Below, one piece after another: positions 38,571 through 46,560 of a stretch of 64,000 nt of DNA. Source of the DNA: Allobosea lathyri (lineage in GTDB: Bacteria; Pseudomonadota; Alphaproteobacteria; Rhizobiales; Beijerinckiaceae); assembly GCF_900108245.1 (NCBI RefSeq), contig NZ_FNUY01000007.1, positions 62,001 to 126,000 of the forward strand, in the 5' to 3' direction. The notes under the pieces are model-generated. The model was not told where the DNA came from and made no database searches. It was given only the letters and a program-made list of their open reading frames with translations. Position 1 is the first letter of the stretch. Every line of letters begins with the position of its first letter. A program made the translations under genes and the position numbers.

Positions 38571-38624
38571 GCGAGCCTTCCGTGACCAGCGAGCCTTCCT
38601 TGATCAGCGAGCCTTCCGTGACCA
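38571..38624. repeat. three tandem 18-base units at a gene start
   Basis: Units 38571-38588, 38589-38606 and 38607-38624 share GCGAGCCTTCC(G/T)TGA(C/T)CA. Each unit contains an in-frame GTG or TTG codon at the same place, so slippage could add or remove alternative start codons for the gene that follows. Translated, the units read S-E-P-S-V-T or S-E-P-S-L-I. Confidence 0.85.
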
Positions 38625-39013
38625 AACAGAATAGGCCGGGAGGCCAGGGACGGGGCCAAAAGCGCGGCCAAAGACGCGGCCAAGACCGCGCGACGATCGG
38701 CGACAATGGCGGACCACCGCTTGAAGAGACGCCGCCGCATGAGCCCGAATGGGGCAAGGGCGAGATCAATCGCTATTTCGAGTGGCGGACCGCATACCGC
38801 AAGGCCTGGCGCAAGCCACCTGCGATTGCCCTGCGCCGCCAGGAGCGCGCCGAGGCGCTCGGCCTGACCTATGAGGAATACACGCTCGAACTCATAGAGC
38901 GCGGCGCTCATCCCCAGCCGGAGGATGTCGCCGCGATCAAGGCCAAGCGGCCGGCACGACGGCGCGCGGGCGGCGTTGTCGGCCAGTCCCTGAAGGCGCA
39001 ACGCCTGAAATAG
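38582..39013 (+). CDS. basic hypothetical protein with NGGPPLEE motif
   Basis: Protein of about 143 residues, start uncertain (GTG 38582 or 38618; an ATG at 38489 is also in frame). After the repeat-coded Ser/Glu/Pro stretch comes a Gln/Gly/Arg-rich tract (GQGRGQKRGQRRGQ), then IGDNGGPPLEETPPHEPEWG and a helical part with YFEWRTAYRKAWRKPP and LGLTYEEYTLELIERGAHP. The latter resembles short conserved hypothetical proteins of Hyphomicrobiales. Two low-complexity repeats in one small gene suggest fast change at the N-terminus. Function unknown; nucleic-acid binding is plausible from the charge. Confidence 0.65.
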   Translation: MTSEPSLISEPSVTKQNRPGGQGRGQKRGQRRGQDRATIGDNGGPPLEETPPHEPEWGKGEINRYFEWRTAYRKAWRKPPAIALRRQERAEALGLTYEEYTLELIERGAHPQPEDVAAIKAKRPARRRAGGVVGQSLKAQRLK

Positions 39014-39015
39014 CT

Positions 39016-39120
39016 AGAGCATCGGCCCGAAAAGTGGAACGCGGTTTTCGGAAGAAGCCGATGCAAAATCAAAGACCTACAGCATCGGACCGAATACGGT
39101 ATTTGGTCCGATGCTGTAGG
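39016..39120. repeat. dispersed repeat, family C (copy 1)
   Basis: Begins AGAGCATCGGCCCGAAAAGT and includes GGTTTTCGGAAGAAGCCGATGC, followed by a 45-base near-perfect hairpin (39075-39120; arms CCTACAGCATCGGACCGAAT and its complement with one mismatch). A second copy is at 55670-55775. Confidence 0.85.
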
Positions 39121-39147
39121 CGGGATGTGCAAGGCTTCAGCGGCCTC

Positions 39148-39308
39148 AAGCTTGATGATTTTGCTTGGAAACGCGCCGTCATCCTGGGCGACCGCAGGTC
39201 GACCCGGGATCCATCCTAGAGCTCTGCTCCCTATGATGGATCCCGGATCTGCGCGGCTAAAGCCGCTTGTCCGGGATGACGGCGCTCTTTCCAGATCAAA
39301 TCATCGCG
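39148..39308. repeat. dispersed palindromic repeat, family A (copy 3)
   Basis: Closest to copy 1 (1121-1280): shares CTTGATGATT, GCCGTCATCCTGGGCGACCG, GCGCGGCTAAAGCCGCTTGT and TTTCCAGATCAAATC. It follows family C copy 1 directly and abuts the glk stop, so the two families sit in tandem here. Confidence 0.87.
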
Positions 39309-39316
39309 CTCTGGCT

Positions 39317-40321
39317 TCAGCCGAACCACAACCGCCTGGGATCGTCGAGGCCGAAGCGCTGAGGTGTCTCCGCGATCGCGGCAAGCCCCTGCTCGGCTGC
39401 ATCCTGCGCCGTGATGACATGGAGCGCGAAACCGGCGGCCAGATCCTCCATAGGCGGCTTGCCTGCGAAAACCGCCTGAACCGTCGCAAGGTCGGCGAGC
39501 GGCAGCAGGCGCGGCACGATGCCGCCGGCGATATAGACCCCGCCAGTCGCCTTGAACGTCAGTGCAAGATCGCCCGCGACCCGCGCCAGCAGGCGCCAGA
39601 AGCAGACCACGGCCATCAGCGCAGCGGGATCGCCATCGAGCGCCAGCCTCGTCACATCGGCAGCGCTGACATCGGCCTCCAGCATGCCCGAACTTTGCGC
39701 GATCGCGCGGTGGAAGCGCACCACGCCATCGCCGCTGAGCAGGCTCTCGACCGTGACGCGCGGCAGGCCCGCGGTCAGCGCCGGCCAGATCTTCTCTTCC
39801 GTCGGATCTTCCGGGCCGATGCCGATGTGCCCGGCCTCGGTCGGGATCAGCACGCCGCGATGGCCGCGCGTCAGGAGAGCGGCCGCGCCGAAGCCCGTGC
39901 CGGGTCCCAGCACCAGCTTGATGCCGTCGGCATCGGGCTTGCCCGGCACCAGCGTCGTCAGATCGCCATCACCCAGCACTGCCAGCGAAGCCGCAAGCGC
40001 CTCGAAATCATTGACCAACAGCCCTTGCTCCAGCCCCAGCGCCTTGGCGAGCTCCGGACCGTCGAAATGCCAGTTGGCGTTGGTGAGCTGCGCGCGGCGT
40101 CCTTCGAGCGGACCGGCCACGGCCAGGACAGCGGCGCGCGGCCGCTGGCTCAGCGTCGTCAGCACGGCTTCCAGCGCCGCTTCCGGCGTCGGGTGGCCGC
40201 CCGTGCTGATCCGGGCCAGCGGCTGATGCGACGCGCCGGGTTCGGAAACCAGCGAGAGTCGGCAATTGGTCCCGCCGATATCGGCGACCAGAACCGGGTA
40301 GGAGATCATGGGCGGCCGCAT
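39317..40321 (-). CDS. glk: glucokinase
   Basis: ROK-unrelated (Glk, PF02685) hexokinase of 334 residues that phosphorylates glucose with ATP. Motifs are VLVADIGGTNCRLSL (phosphate 1), AVAGPLEG, LVNDFEALAASL, GPGTGFGAAAL (adenosine region) and EAGHIGIGP. The start at 40321 (TGATG overlap with the upstream isomerase gene, GGAAG ahead) is chosen; ATG 40309 is an alternative with no binding site. It is coupled to the OtnI-like gene. Confidence 0.92.
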   Translation of the reverse strand: MRPPMISYPVLVADIGGTNCRLSLVSEPGASHQPLARISTGGHPTPEAALEAVLTTLSQRPRAAVLAVAGPLEGRRAQLTNANWHFDGPELAKALGLEQGLLVNDFEALAASLAVLGDGDLTTLVPGKPDADGIKLVLGPGTGFGAAALLTRGHRGVLIPTEAGHIGIGPEDPTEEKIWPALTAGLPRVTVESLLSGDGVVRFHRAIAQSSGMLEADVSAADVTRLALDGDPAALMAVVCFWRLLARVAGDLALTFKATGGVYIAGGIVPRLLPLADLATVQAVFAGKPPMEDLAAGFALHVITAQDAAEQGLAAIAETPQRFGLDDPRRLWFG

Positions 40322-41100
40322 CACTCTGGCTTCCGCCACTCGGAAAACCAGCCCAGCCCTTCGAGAGTCCCAGCTTCGGGGCGATATTCGCAGCCGACGA
40401 AGCCGTCATAGCCGAGCCCGTCGAGCTCAGCGAAGAGACGCGGATAATCCGGCCCCGACGCGTCGGGCTCGTGGCGGCCGTTCGCACGCGCGATCTGCAC
40501 ATGTCCGACGAGCGGATACAGTGCCTTCAGCTTGCCCGAAACGTCGCCATGGATCAGCTCGCAATGGTACATGTCGAACTGCAGCTTGACGTTGGGCCGC
40601 CCGGACTCGCGGATATAGGCAGCCGCCGCATCGAAATCGTTCAGGAAATAGCCCGGCATGTCCCGGCCGTTGATCGGCTCCAGCAGCAGGTCGATATCGT
40701 GCTCCGCCAGCTTGTCGGCGGCATAGGCGATCGAGGCGCGGTAGGTCGCCTGCGCCGCCGGGTCCTTCGGATCGACCAGCCCGGCCATCATGTGGAGCCG
40801 CTTGACGCCGGTCTCATGCACATAGGCGAGCGCGGTCTCGATCGAGGCGCGGAATTCATCCTCGCGGCCGACGAGCGCGGCAATCCCGCGCTCCCCCCCG
40901 GCGAAATCGCCCGGCGGCAGGTTGAACAGCGCCTGCTCAAGCTCGCCGCCAGCCAGCGCAAGACCGACCTTCTCCGGGGCATGCTCATAGGGAAACAGGA
41001 ACTCCACGGCCTCGAAGCCGGCTTCGGCCGCGGCCTTGAAGCGGTCGAGGAACTCCCATTCGGTGAACATCATCGAAAGATTGGCGGCAAAACGCGGCAT
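40321..41100 (-). CDS. hydroxypyruvate isomerase-like sugar isomerase (OtnI/Hyi family)
   Basis: TIM-barrel isomerase of 259 residues. It starts MPRFAANLSMMFTEWEFLDR. Metal ligands include Glu of LLLEPINGRDMPGYFL, the Asp-x-x-His of QFDMYHCEL, and the C-terminal GCEYRPEAGT. Family members interconvert hydroxypyruvate and tartronate semialdehyde or act on 2-oxo-tetronates (OtnI). Without otnK or otnC nearby the substrate stays open. GAGG precedes the ATG. It shares one base of stop/start with glk. Confidence 0.87.
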   Translation of the reverse strand: MPRFAANLSMMFTEWEFLDRFKAAAEAGFEAVEFLFPYEHAPEKVGLALAGGELEQALFNLPPGDFAGGERGIAALVGREDEFRASIETALAYVHETGVKRLHMMAGLVDPKDPAAQATYRASIAYAADKLAEHDIDLLLEPINGRDMPGYFLNDFDAAAAYIRESGRPNVKLQFDMYHCELIHGDVSGKLKALYPLVGHVQIARANGRHEPDASGPDYPRLFAELDGLGYDGFVGCEYRPEAGTLEGLGWFSEWRKPE

Positions 41101-41223
41101 AGCGGCCTCAAGGCTGGATCAGGACCCGCAAGCTAGCGCGATGCGCCGCCCACGTCATTGACCAACGCGACAGAGGCGCGATGCGTTCCGGCCACGAGAT
41201 GCCCAGGAGACCGTTTGAGACGT

Positions 41224-41343
41224 GAGCCCTCATCCTAAGGAGCCGCGAAGCGGGCGTCTCGAAGGATGCTTCAGGCGGCTCCCGAACCATCTGGACCATC
41301 CTTCGAGACGCGCCTGCGACGCTCCTCAGGATGAGGGCTGAGG
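41224..41343. repeat. dispersed palindromic repeat, family B (paired units)
   Basis: Arms GAGCCCTCATCCTAAGGAGC...GCGTCTCGAAGGATG and CATCCTTCGAGACGCG...GCTCCTCAGGATGAGGGCT face each other across about 30 bases. Same family as 10915-11026 and 4581-4633. It lies between the OtnI-like gene and the opgH operon end and may end the latter transcript. Confidence 0.87.
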
Positions 41344-41383
41344 ACGATATCAAACGGTCTCGGAACCGCTATTGCGCGCGCCG

Positions 41384-42370
41384 CTATTTCTTCTCGGACT
41401 TTGCCGGCGGGTTCGGGTCCTTCGAGAAATTGCGGAAGACCATGTCCGGCGAAGAGGTGTTGTGCCGCGAATGCGTCGTGCGCCCCATCCAGATGTCGGT
41501 CGCCTTCCCGCCTGCGAACGGCATCAGCTTCTCCTCGCGCCAGCCCTTGGCGCCGGGCTCGCGGACGGCGATGCGGGCGACGTCGTTGTTGAACTCGGTG
41601 ACATACATCGAGCGCAGCGCGATGAAGGCCTTGCCGCCGGTCACCGGCTTGTCGAGCACGGCGTCGAGCACCATGCGGTTCTCGTCGACGCTGTCGAGCT
41701 TGAGCGTCCCGGCCGAACCGTCCTTGAAATTCATCTTGAACGAGGTCGTCTTGGGATCGAACTCGATCTCCTTGATGTTCACCACGGGGCGGCCGTCGGT
41801 CTCGATCGGCCCGAACAGGAAGGACGAGCCGTAGGAGGAGAAGCCGAGGCCGGTCGGCGGCATCGGGCGGGCGCGCCAGTAGCCATCCTGCGGATAAACC
41901 ACCAGCACCTCGTAGGACTTGTCCTTGCCGAGCTTCCAGAGCTGCACGAGATGCAGCCCCTTCTCGACCCTGTCGCCGACGCGGAAAGTTGTATCGGCCG
42001 GGCGCCAGAAGGTCGGGAAGGTGTAACCGACCAGCCAGTAGTCGATGCTCTCATAGAAGGTCACGCGGCGCGGCGGCACGGGCGCGGCGAAGGCGGGATC
42101 ACCCTTCATGTCGCAATCGGTCCAGTCGGCGTCCCAATTGTCACGCGTCAGCCCGGCGATATAGGCGGGATGGGCCGCCTCGATCTGGAAGCGCCGCACC
42201 TCGGGCGAGATCGCCTTGATGGTGACGTTGTCCTTCTCGGCGCAGAGTACCGGCTCGGACTCGTTCTTGACCTCGACCGCGACATCGCTCGCCGCCAGTG
42301 CCGGCAGGGCATGGCAGGCGAGGGTCAGCGTCAGGGCGATGGCGCGAAGCGGGAAGGCGAAGTTCGACAT
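41384..42370 (-). CDS. exported protein of unknown function in the opgH operon
   Basis: Predicted periplasmic protein of 328 residues. The signal peptide (about 1-27) ends ALPALAASDV. The mature part is beta-rich with many aromatic residues (YESIDYWLVGYTFPTFW, YPQDGYWRARPMPP, GFSSYGSSFLFGPIETDG), a pattern that suits carbohydrate contact. There are no catalytic motifs I recognise and it is not OpgG/OpgD by sequence. It begins six bases after the FkbM methyltransferase gene, so it is the third gene of opgH-fkbM-this gene. The end is Lys/Pro-rich. Confidence 0.8.
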   Translation of the reverse strand: MSNFAFPLRAIALTLTLACHALPALAASDVAVEVKNESEPVLCAEKDNVTIKAISPEVRRFQIEAAHPAYIAGLTRDNWDADWTDCDMKGDPAFAAPVPPRRVTFYESIDYWLVGYTFPTFWRPADTTFRVGDRVEKGLHLVQLWKLGKDKSYEVLVVYPQDGYWRARPMPPTGLGFSSYGSSFLFGPIETDGRPVVNIKEIEFDPKTTSFKMNFKDGSAGTLKLDSVDENRMVLDAVLDKPVTGGKAFIALRSMYVTEFNNDVARIAVREPGAKGWREEKLMPFAGGKATDIWMGRTTHSRHNTSSPDMVFRNFSKDPNPPAKSEKK

Positions 42371-42375
42371 CAGGT

Positions 42376-43134
42376 TCAGCTCTTCAATATGGCGTAGACA
42401 TCGCCGGAGTTGGCGGAGTGAGGCAGATCGCGCAGATAGCCGCCCATGGCTTCGGCACTGGCGGGTTCGTCGAGTTCAAGCCGCTGGCTTTCCCCCAGCG
42501 CGACATTGAAGCGATAGGGGCCGAGCGTTTCAAGCAGGGCGAGGCACGCCTCGGCGACATCGCGCTGGATCGTGGTGAACTCGAAGGAGATCGTCGGCAC
42601 GGCCTTGGTCAAGCCCGCCAGGACATGGGCCTCGAAACCCTCCACGTCGATCTTGAGCAGGGATGGAAAACCGTGGCGCGCGATCAGGTTGTCCAGCGTG
42701 GTGCAGGGTACCGCGATCTCATGGTCCCAGACCTGCCCCTCCCAGCCTCCGGCGCCTGCGGCAGCGCCGATGAAGGCGGCGGATGCCGTCGATACCGTCG
42801 GGTTGGCGCTGTTGATCTTCAGCGTGATCGTGCCCTCATGATCGCCGCAGGCCGCCTTGAGCAGCGTCACCTGCGGGTCGCGCCCATGGATCAGCCGAAT
42901 GGCGCGCGCCGGGCCGGGCTGCGGCTCCAGCGCGACGACCCGCGCTCCCAGCCGGCGGAAGGACGAGATGCGATCGCCGACATGGGCCCCGATGTCGAAG
43001 GCGAGATCGCCCGGCCGCAGGAAGCCGGCATAGAGCCGGTCCATCGCCGCATTGCGCGCCTTGTCGCCGTGATAGACCCGCAGGCTGCGCGAGAGTGCCT
43101 TTGCCGTCCCCTTGGGATAGGCGACGGCGTTCAT
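42376..43134 (-). CDS. FkbM family methyltransferase
   Basis: SAM-dependent O-methyltransferase of 252 residues. SAM motif I is LAFDIGAHVGDR, followed by VVALEPQPGPA. FkbM motifs are TTLDNLIARHGFPSLLKIDV and EGFEAHVLAGL. Members methylate sugar or polyketide hydroxyls. The start ATG 43134 overlaps the opgH stop by ATGA, so it is coupled to opgH. A role in methylating the glucan product of OpgH, or a precursor, is inferred from this coupling only. Confidence 0.9.
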   Translation of the reverse strand: MNAVAYPKGTAKALSRSLRVYHGDKARNAAMDRLYAGFLRPGDLAFDIGAHVGDRISSFRRLGARVVALEPQPGPARAIRLIHGRDPQVTLLKAACGDHEGTITLKINSANPTVSTASAAFIGAAAGAGGWEGQVWDHEIAVPCTTLDNLIARHGFPSLLKIDVEGFEAHVLAGLTKAVPTISFEFTTIQRDVAEACLALLETLGPYRFNVALGESQRLELDEPASAEAMGGYLRDLPHSANSGDVYAILKS

Positions 43135-44963
43135 GCGCGTGGCTCCGTCGTGATCGCCACAAGCTCGGCTGGTGGCTCGAAATCCTCGGGAATGCCGCAA
43201 AGCCCGCGACGCGCGAGCCAGCCGCCAAGGGCGGGCCACGCGGTCAGCATGGCAAAGGGAATGGCCAGCACATAGCCTGCGGTCAAAGGCAGCGACCAGA
43301 TCAGCACGGCCGGCGACAGCACGAGCAGCGTCGCGAAGATATAGATCCCGAATAAGAGATGCGGCCAAAGGCCGGCGAAGGCCGTCGCGAAGGACAGCGC
43401 ATGCGCATCGCGCGACTGGCCGTTCCAACCGATCTTCGCGCGGCCGAAAGCAAGCCCGATCATGAACAGCGTGGTCCGGAAGGTGGAGACCGCGCCCTGC
43501 AGGAAAGCGAACACGATCTCGATCAGCGCCGACGCGATGAAGCGCACAGTGCCGCCATAGCGCGCCGTTCCGCCCCTGGTCAGCATGATATCGGCAAAGC
43601 CCGCGAGCTTGGGCGAGAGATACATCGCGAAGAACAGCACATAGAGGAAGGCGGCAAGCCCGGCCGGATAATCCGCGAGCCCGCGATCCTCGATCACCTT
43701 CAGCGGCAAAAGCGCGATCATCAGCGTCCAGGCCGGCAACCCCAAGAACATCAGGATCGCCCAGATGAGCTGGAAGCGGCTCATCGGCTTCAGGCCGGGC
43801 AGGTCGAGCAATTTGAGATATTGCAGGTTGCCGAGGCACCAGCGCAGATCGCGCTTGGCGAATTCGAGCATGGTCGGCGGGTTTTCCTCCCAGCTCCCCA
43901 TCTCCTGCGGCAACACCCGGACCTCGTAGCCGGCGCGGCGCATCAACGTGGCCTCGACCTGATCGTGGCTCATGACGGCCCCGCCGAGCGGCGGCCCGCC
44001 GGGCAGAACCGGCAAATGGCATTCGTCGCGGAAGGGCGCGATGCGAACCATCGCGTTATGCCCCCAGAAGGGGCCGCATTCGCCAATCCACCAGGCCGAG
44101 CCCATGGTGTAGGGCCGCATGCCCTGCCGCATGCCGAACTGGAAGATGCGTGCGAAGGCGGACTGGCTCGGCATACCCACGACCAGGCTCTGCAGGATGC
44201 CGAGCTTCGGATACGCCTGCATCATTCGCGCCAGCTTCACGATCGCAGGGCCAGACATCACGCTGTCGGCGTCAAGCGGCAGCATCAGCTCATAGCGGTC
44301 GCCCCAGCGCTCGCAAAAATCGCGGACATTGCCAGCCTTGAAGCCGGCATTGTCGATGCGGCGGCGATAGGTGACGCGGGCCGGACCGCCGATTTCCCTT
44401 GCCCACTCCGCCGCAAGCAGCTCCTCCGATGCCGCGACGACGGGATCATTGGTGTCGGAGAGCACGAAATAGTCGAACCAGACGCCCTCGCCCGTCGCGT
44501 CGAGACTGTCCTTGACCACGCGCAGCCGGCGGAAGGCACGCTCGGGATCCTCATTGCGCAAGGTCATCAGAACCGCCGTGCGGATCGCGATCGGCGCCGC
44601 AGCTTCGCCGGCAGCGGCAAAGGGCGCGACCTGATCGAGCCCGTCATCGGTGGCATGCAGCAGCCACAGCCCGATCACGGCATTCCAGAAGCCGAGCACC
44701 GTCCAGGGCGCGCCGAACAGGAAGGCGACGAAGATGACGATATCAGCCATCGTCCAGCCGCCCGCGCGCAGCACATGCGACAGCCCGTAGAGCAAGCCGG
44801 CGAACGTCACGAGATTGAGCGCCAGCACGAGCCAGCGCCGCGCGCTCAGCGTCGCGCGCATCTGCAGGCCGGCCGGCGTGAGACCGCGCAATTCCTCGGC
44901 CCCTTGCGCTGCCGGCTGGAACGTGGTCGGAGCGGGGCGCTGGTTCATGGCGGTCTCTGTCAT
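43131..44963 (-). CDS. opgH: OpgH/MdoH-type glucans biosynthesis glucosyltransferase
   Basis: Membrane glucosyltransferase of 610 residues. Two helices flank the N-terminal region (LVLALNLVTFAGLLYGLSHV and DIVIFVAFLFGAPWTVLGFW). The GT2 domain has LPLDADSVMSG (Asp231-Ala-Asp233), DEC(H)LPVLPG and the RWCLGNLQYL version of the processive QxxRW motif. Several C-terminal helices follow. OpgH makes the beta-1,2 glucan backbone of osmoregulated periplasmic glucans from UDP-glucose. It is short compared with the E. coli protein (847 residues), and opgG is missing from its side. Start ATG 44963; longer frames upstream run into the divergent promoter. Confidence 0.93.
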   Translation of the reverse strand: MTETAMNQRPAPTTFQPAAQGAEELRGLTPAGLQMRATLSARRWLVLALNLVTFAGLLYGLSHVLRAGGWTMADIVIFVAFLFGAPWTVLGFWNAVIGLWLLHATDDGLDQVAPFAAAGEAAAPIAIRTAVLMTLRNEDPERAFRRLRVVKDSLDATGEGVWFDYFVLSDTNDPVVAASEELLAAEWAREIGGPARVTYRRRIDNAGFKAGNVRDFCERWGDRYELMLPLDADSVMSGPAIVKLARMMQAYPKLGILQSLVVGMPSQSAFARIFQFGMRQGMRPYTMGSAWWIGECGPFWGHNAMVRIAPFRDECHLPVLPGGPPLGGAVMSHDQVEATLMRRAGYEVRVLPQEMGSWEENPPTMLEFAKRDLRWCLGNLQYLKLLDLPGLKPMSRFQLIWAILMFLGLPAWTLMIALLPLKVIEDRGLADYPAGLAAFLYVLFFAMYLSPKLAGFADIMLTRGGTARYGGTVRFIASALIEIVFAFLQGAVSTFRTTLFMIGLAFGRAKIGWNGQSRDAHALSFATAFAGLWPHLLFGIYIFATLLVLSPAVLIWSLPLTAGYVLAIPFAMLTAWPALGGWLARRGLCGIPEDFEPPAELVAITTEPRA

Positions 44964-45034
44964 GCGATCAGTCTGCAAGTGGCGGGCAAGGCAACAGGAC
45001 GGGCTGGAGGCTGCGAGATGGCGCAGGAGCTGAA

Positions 45035-46054
45035 ATGGTGCAGGAGCTAAAGCCGGCATTGCGGCCTAGCGCAAGTTCGACTGCCATGGCCCTTTGGTAT
45101 GTAGCTGCGCGTGAATGCGCCCTGAACGAGGCCGAATTGCCTGAACCGGGGCCGCAGGACTGTCTCGTCCGTACGCTCTGGAGCGGCATCAGCCGCGGCA
45201 CCGAACGGCTCGTCTTCGAAGGGCGCGTGCCGGTGTCCGAGCATGAGCGCATGCGCGCACCCTTCCAGCAGGGCGCCTTCCCGTTTCCGGTCAAATACGG
45301 CTACTGCGCCGTGGGAACCGTCGAAGCCGGCCCCTCCGACATGATCGGCAGGACCGTGTTCTGCCTGCATCCCCATCAGGATCGTTTCGTCGCGCCGCGC
45401 GACCGCCTGACCCTTGTGCCGGACGCCCTGCCGCCGCGTCGCGCGGTGCTGGCGGCCAATATGGAAACCGCGCTCAATGCCCATTGGGACGCGGGCTCAG
45501 GCCCGGCCGATCGCATCGTCGTGGTCGGCGGCGGCGTGCTGGGCCTGCTGGTCGCCTGGCTCGCTGCGCGGCTGCCCGGCGCGGAGGTCACGCTGGTCGA
45601 TGTGGAACCGTCGCGCGCAGACATCGCCGCAGCGCTCGGCTTCGGCTTCGCCCTGCCGGAAAACGCCCCGACTGAAGCCGATCTCGTTTTCCACGCCAGC
45701 GCGACGGCCGCCGGTCTCGCAGCCGCGATCGCCGCCGCGGGCGCCGAGGCGAAGATCGTCGAGCTCAGCTGGTATGGCGATGGGGCGATCGCCGCTCCGC
45801 TCGGCGGCGCCTTCCATGCCAGGCGCCTACAGCTGATTTCGTCGCAGGTCGGGCAGGTCGCCCCGTCGCGCCGTCCGCGCTGGGACTATGCGCGCCGCAG
45901 CGCCGCCGCGATGGCTCTGCTGGCGGACGACCGACTGGATCGCCTCATTAGCGATGAGATCGCGTTCGAGGATGCACCGAGCCGATTGCCTGCCCTTCTC
46001 GGCTCCGGTGGCGCTGGCCTGACGGCAGTACTCCGCTATAAGTCGCCCGCATGA
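45035..46054 (+). CDS. MDR-family dehydrogenase (zinc-binding alcohol dehydrogenase-like)
   Basis: Oxidoreductase of 339 residues, first in a five-gene operon. The substrate domain has WSGISRGTERLVFEGRVPVS and FPVKYGYCAVGTVE, where the usual G-H-E zinc motif is replaced, so catalytic zinc may be absent. The NAD(P) site is IVVVGGGVLGLLVAWLAARL followed by VTLVDVEPSR. It is nearest to the BchC/threonine-dehydrogenase branch of the MDR superfamily. AGGAG six bases before ATG 45035 is strong. The stop overlaps the next gene by ATGA. Substrate unknown. Confidence 0.88.
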   Translation: MVQELKPALRPSASSTAMALWYVAARECALNEAELPEPGPQDCLVRTLWSGISRGTERLVFEGRVPVSEHERMRAPFQQGAFPFPVKYGYCAVGTVEAGPSDMIGRTVFCLHPHQDRFVAPRDRLTLVPDALPPRRAVLAANMETALNAHWDAGSGPADRIVVVGGGVLGLLVAWLAARLPGAEVTLVDVEPSRADIAAALGFGFALPENAPTEADLVFHASATAAGLAAAIAAAGAEAKIVELSWYGDGAIAAPLGGAFHARRLQLISSQVGQVAPSRRPRWDYARRSAAAMALLADDRLDRLISDEIAFEDAPSRLPALLGSGGAGLTAVLRYKSPA

Positions 46055-46509
46055 CATCCTTGAGAGCCATGCCCCGCCCGGCGCTGGTGCCCGAACTGAA
46101 CATCGATTCGCTGCCGGCGAGCCTCGCCTTCTGGCGCGACCTGCTCGGCTTCCGCATCGTCTACGACCGCCCCGAGCAGGGTTTTGCCGCGATCGAGCGC
46201 GAAGGCGTCGAGTTCATGCTCGAGGAATACGACACCGGTTCAGCCGAGCGGCGCGGCATCTGGGACACCGGCGCTCGCGAAAAGCCCTATGGTCGCGGCA
46301 TCAATTTCGAGATCACCGTCGCGGCACTGACGCCCCTGCTCGATGCTTTGAGCCGCGCGGGCTACCCGATCTTCTTCGGCCCGGAAGAACGCTGGTATCG
46401 CGCCGGCGATCATGAGACCGGCGTCCGGCAATTTCTCGTTCAGGCTCCTGACGGCTATCTATTGCGCTTCTCGCAATCGATCGGCCGTCGACCTGTCGGT
46501 CAATCCTGA
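46051..46509 (+). CDS. VOC family protein (bleomycin-resistance-like fold)
   Basis: Protein of 152 residues with two beta-alpha-beta-beta-beta modules: LPASLAFWRDLLGFRIVYDR, FAAIEREGVEFMLEEYD, and the C-terminal RQFLVQAPDGYLLRFSQSIG. The metal-binding His and Glu of catalytic glyoxalase members are not evident (ELNI at the first strand, LLRF at the last), so it may bind a small molecule rather than catalyse. Start ATG 46051 overlaps the dehydrogenase stop. Its place inside the operon hints at binding of the pathway product. Confidence 0.85.
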   Translation: MTSLRAMPRPALVPELNIDSLPASLAFWRDLLGFRIVYDRPEQGFAAIEREGVEFMLEEYDTGSAERRGIWDTGAREKPYGRGINFEITVAALTPLLDALSRAGYPIFFGPEERWYRAGDHETGVRQFLVQAPDGYLLRFSQSIGRRPVGQS

Positions 46510-46560
46510 CGGCACGAACTCCAATTCCGAACACACGAATTCTCTGACTGGAATCTCCCC

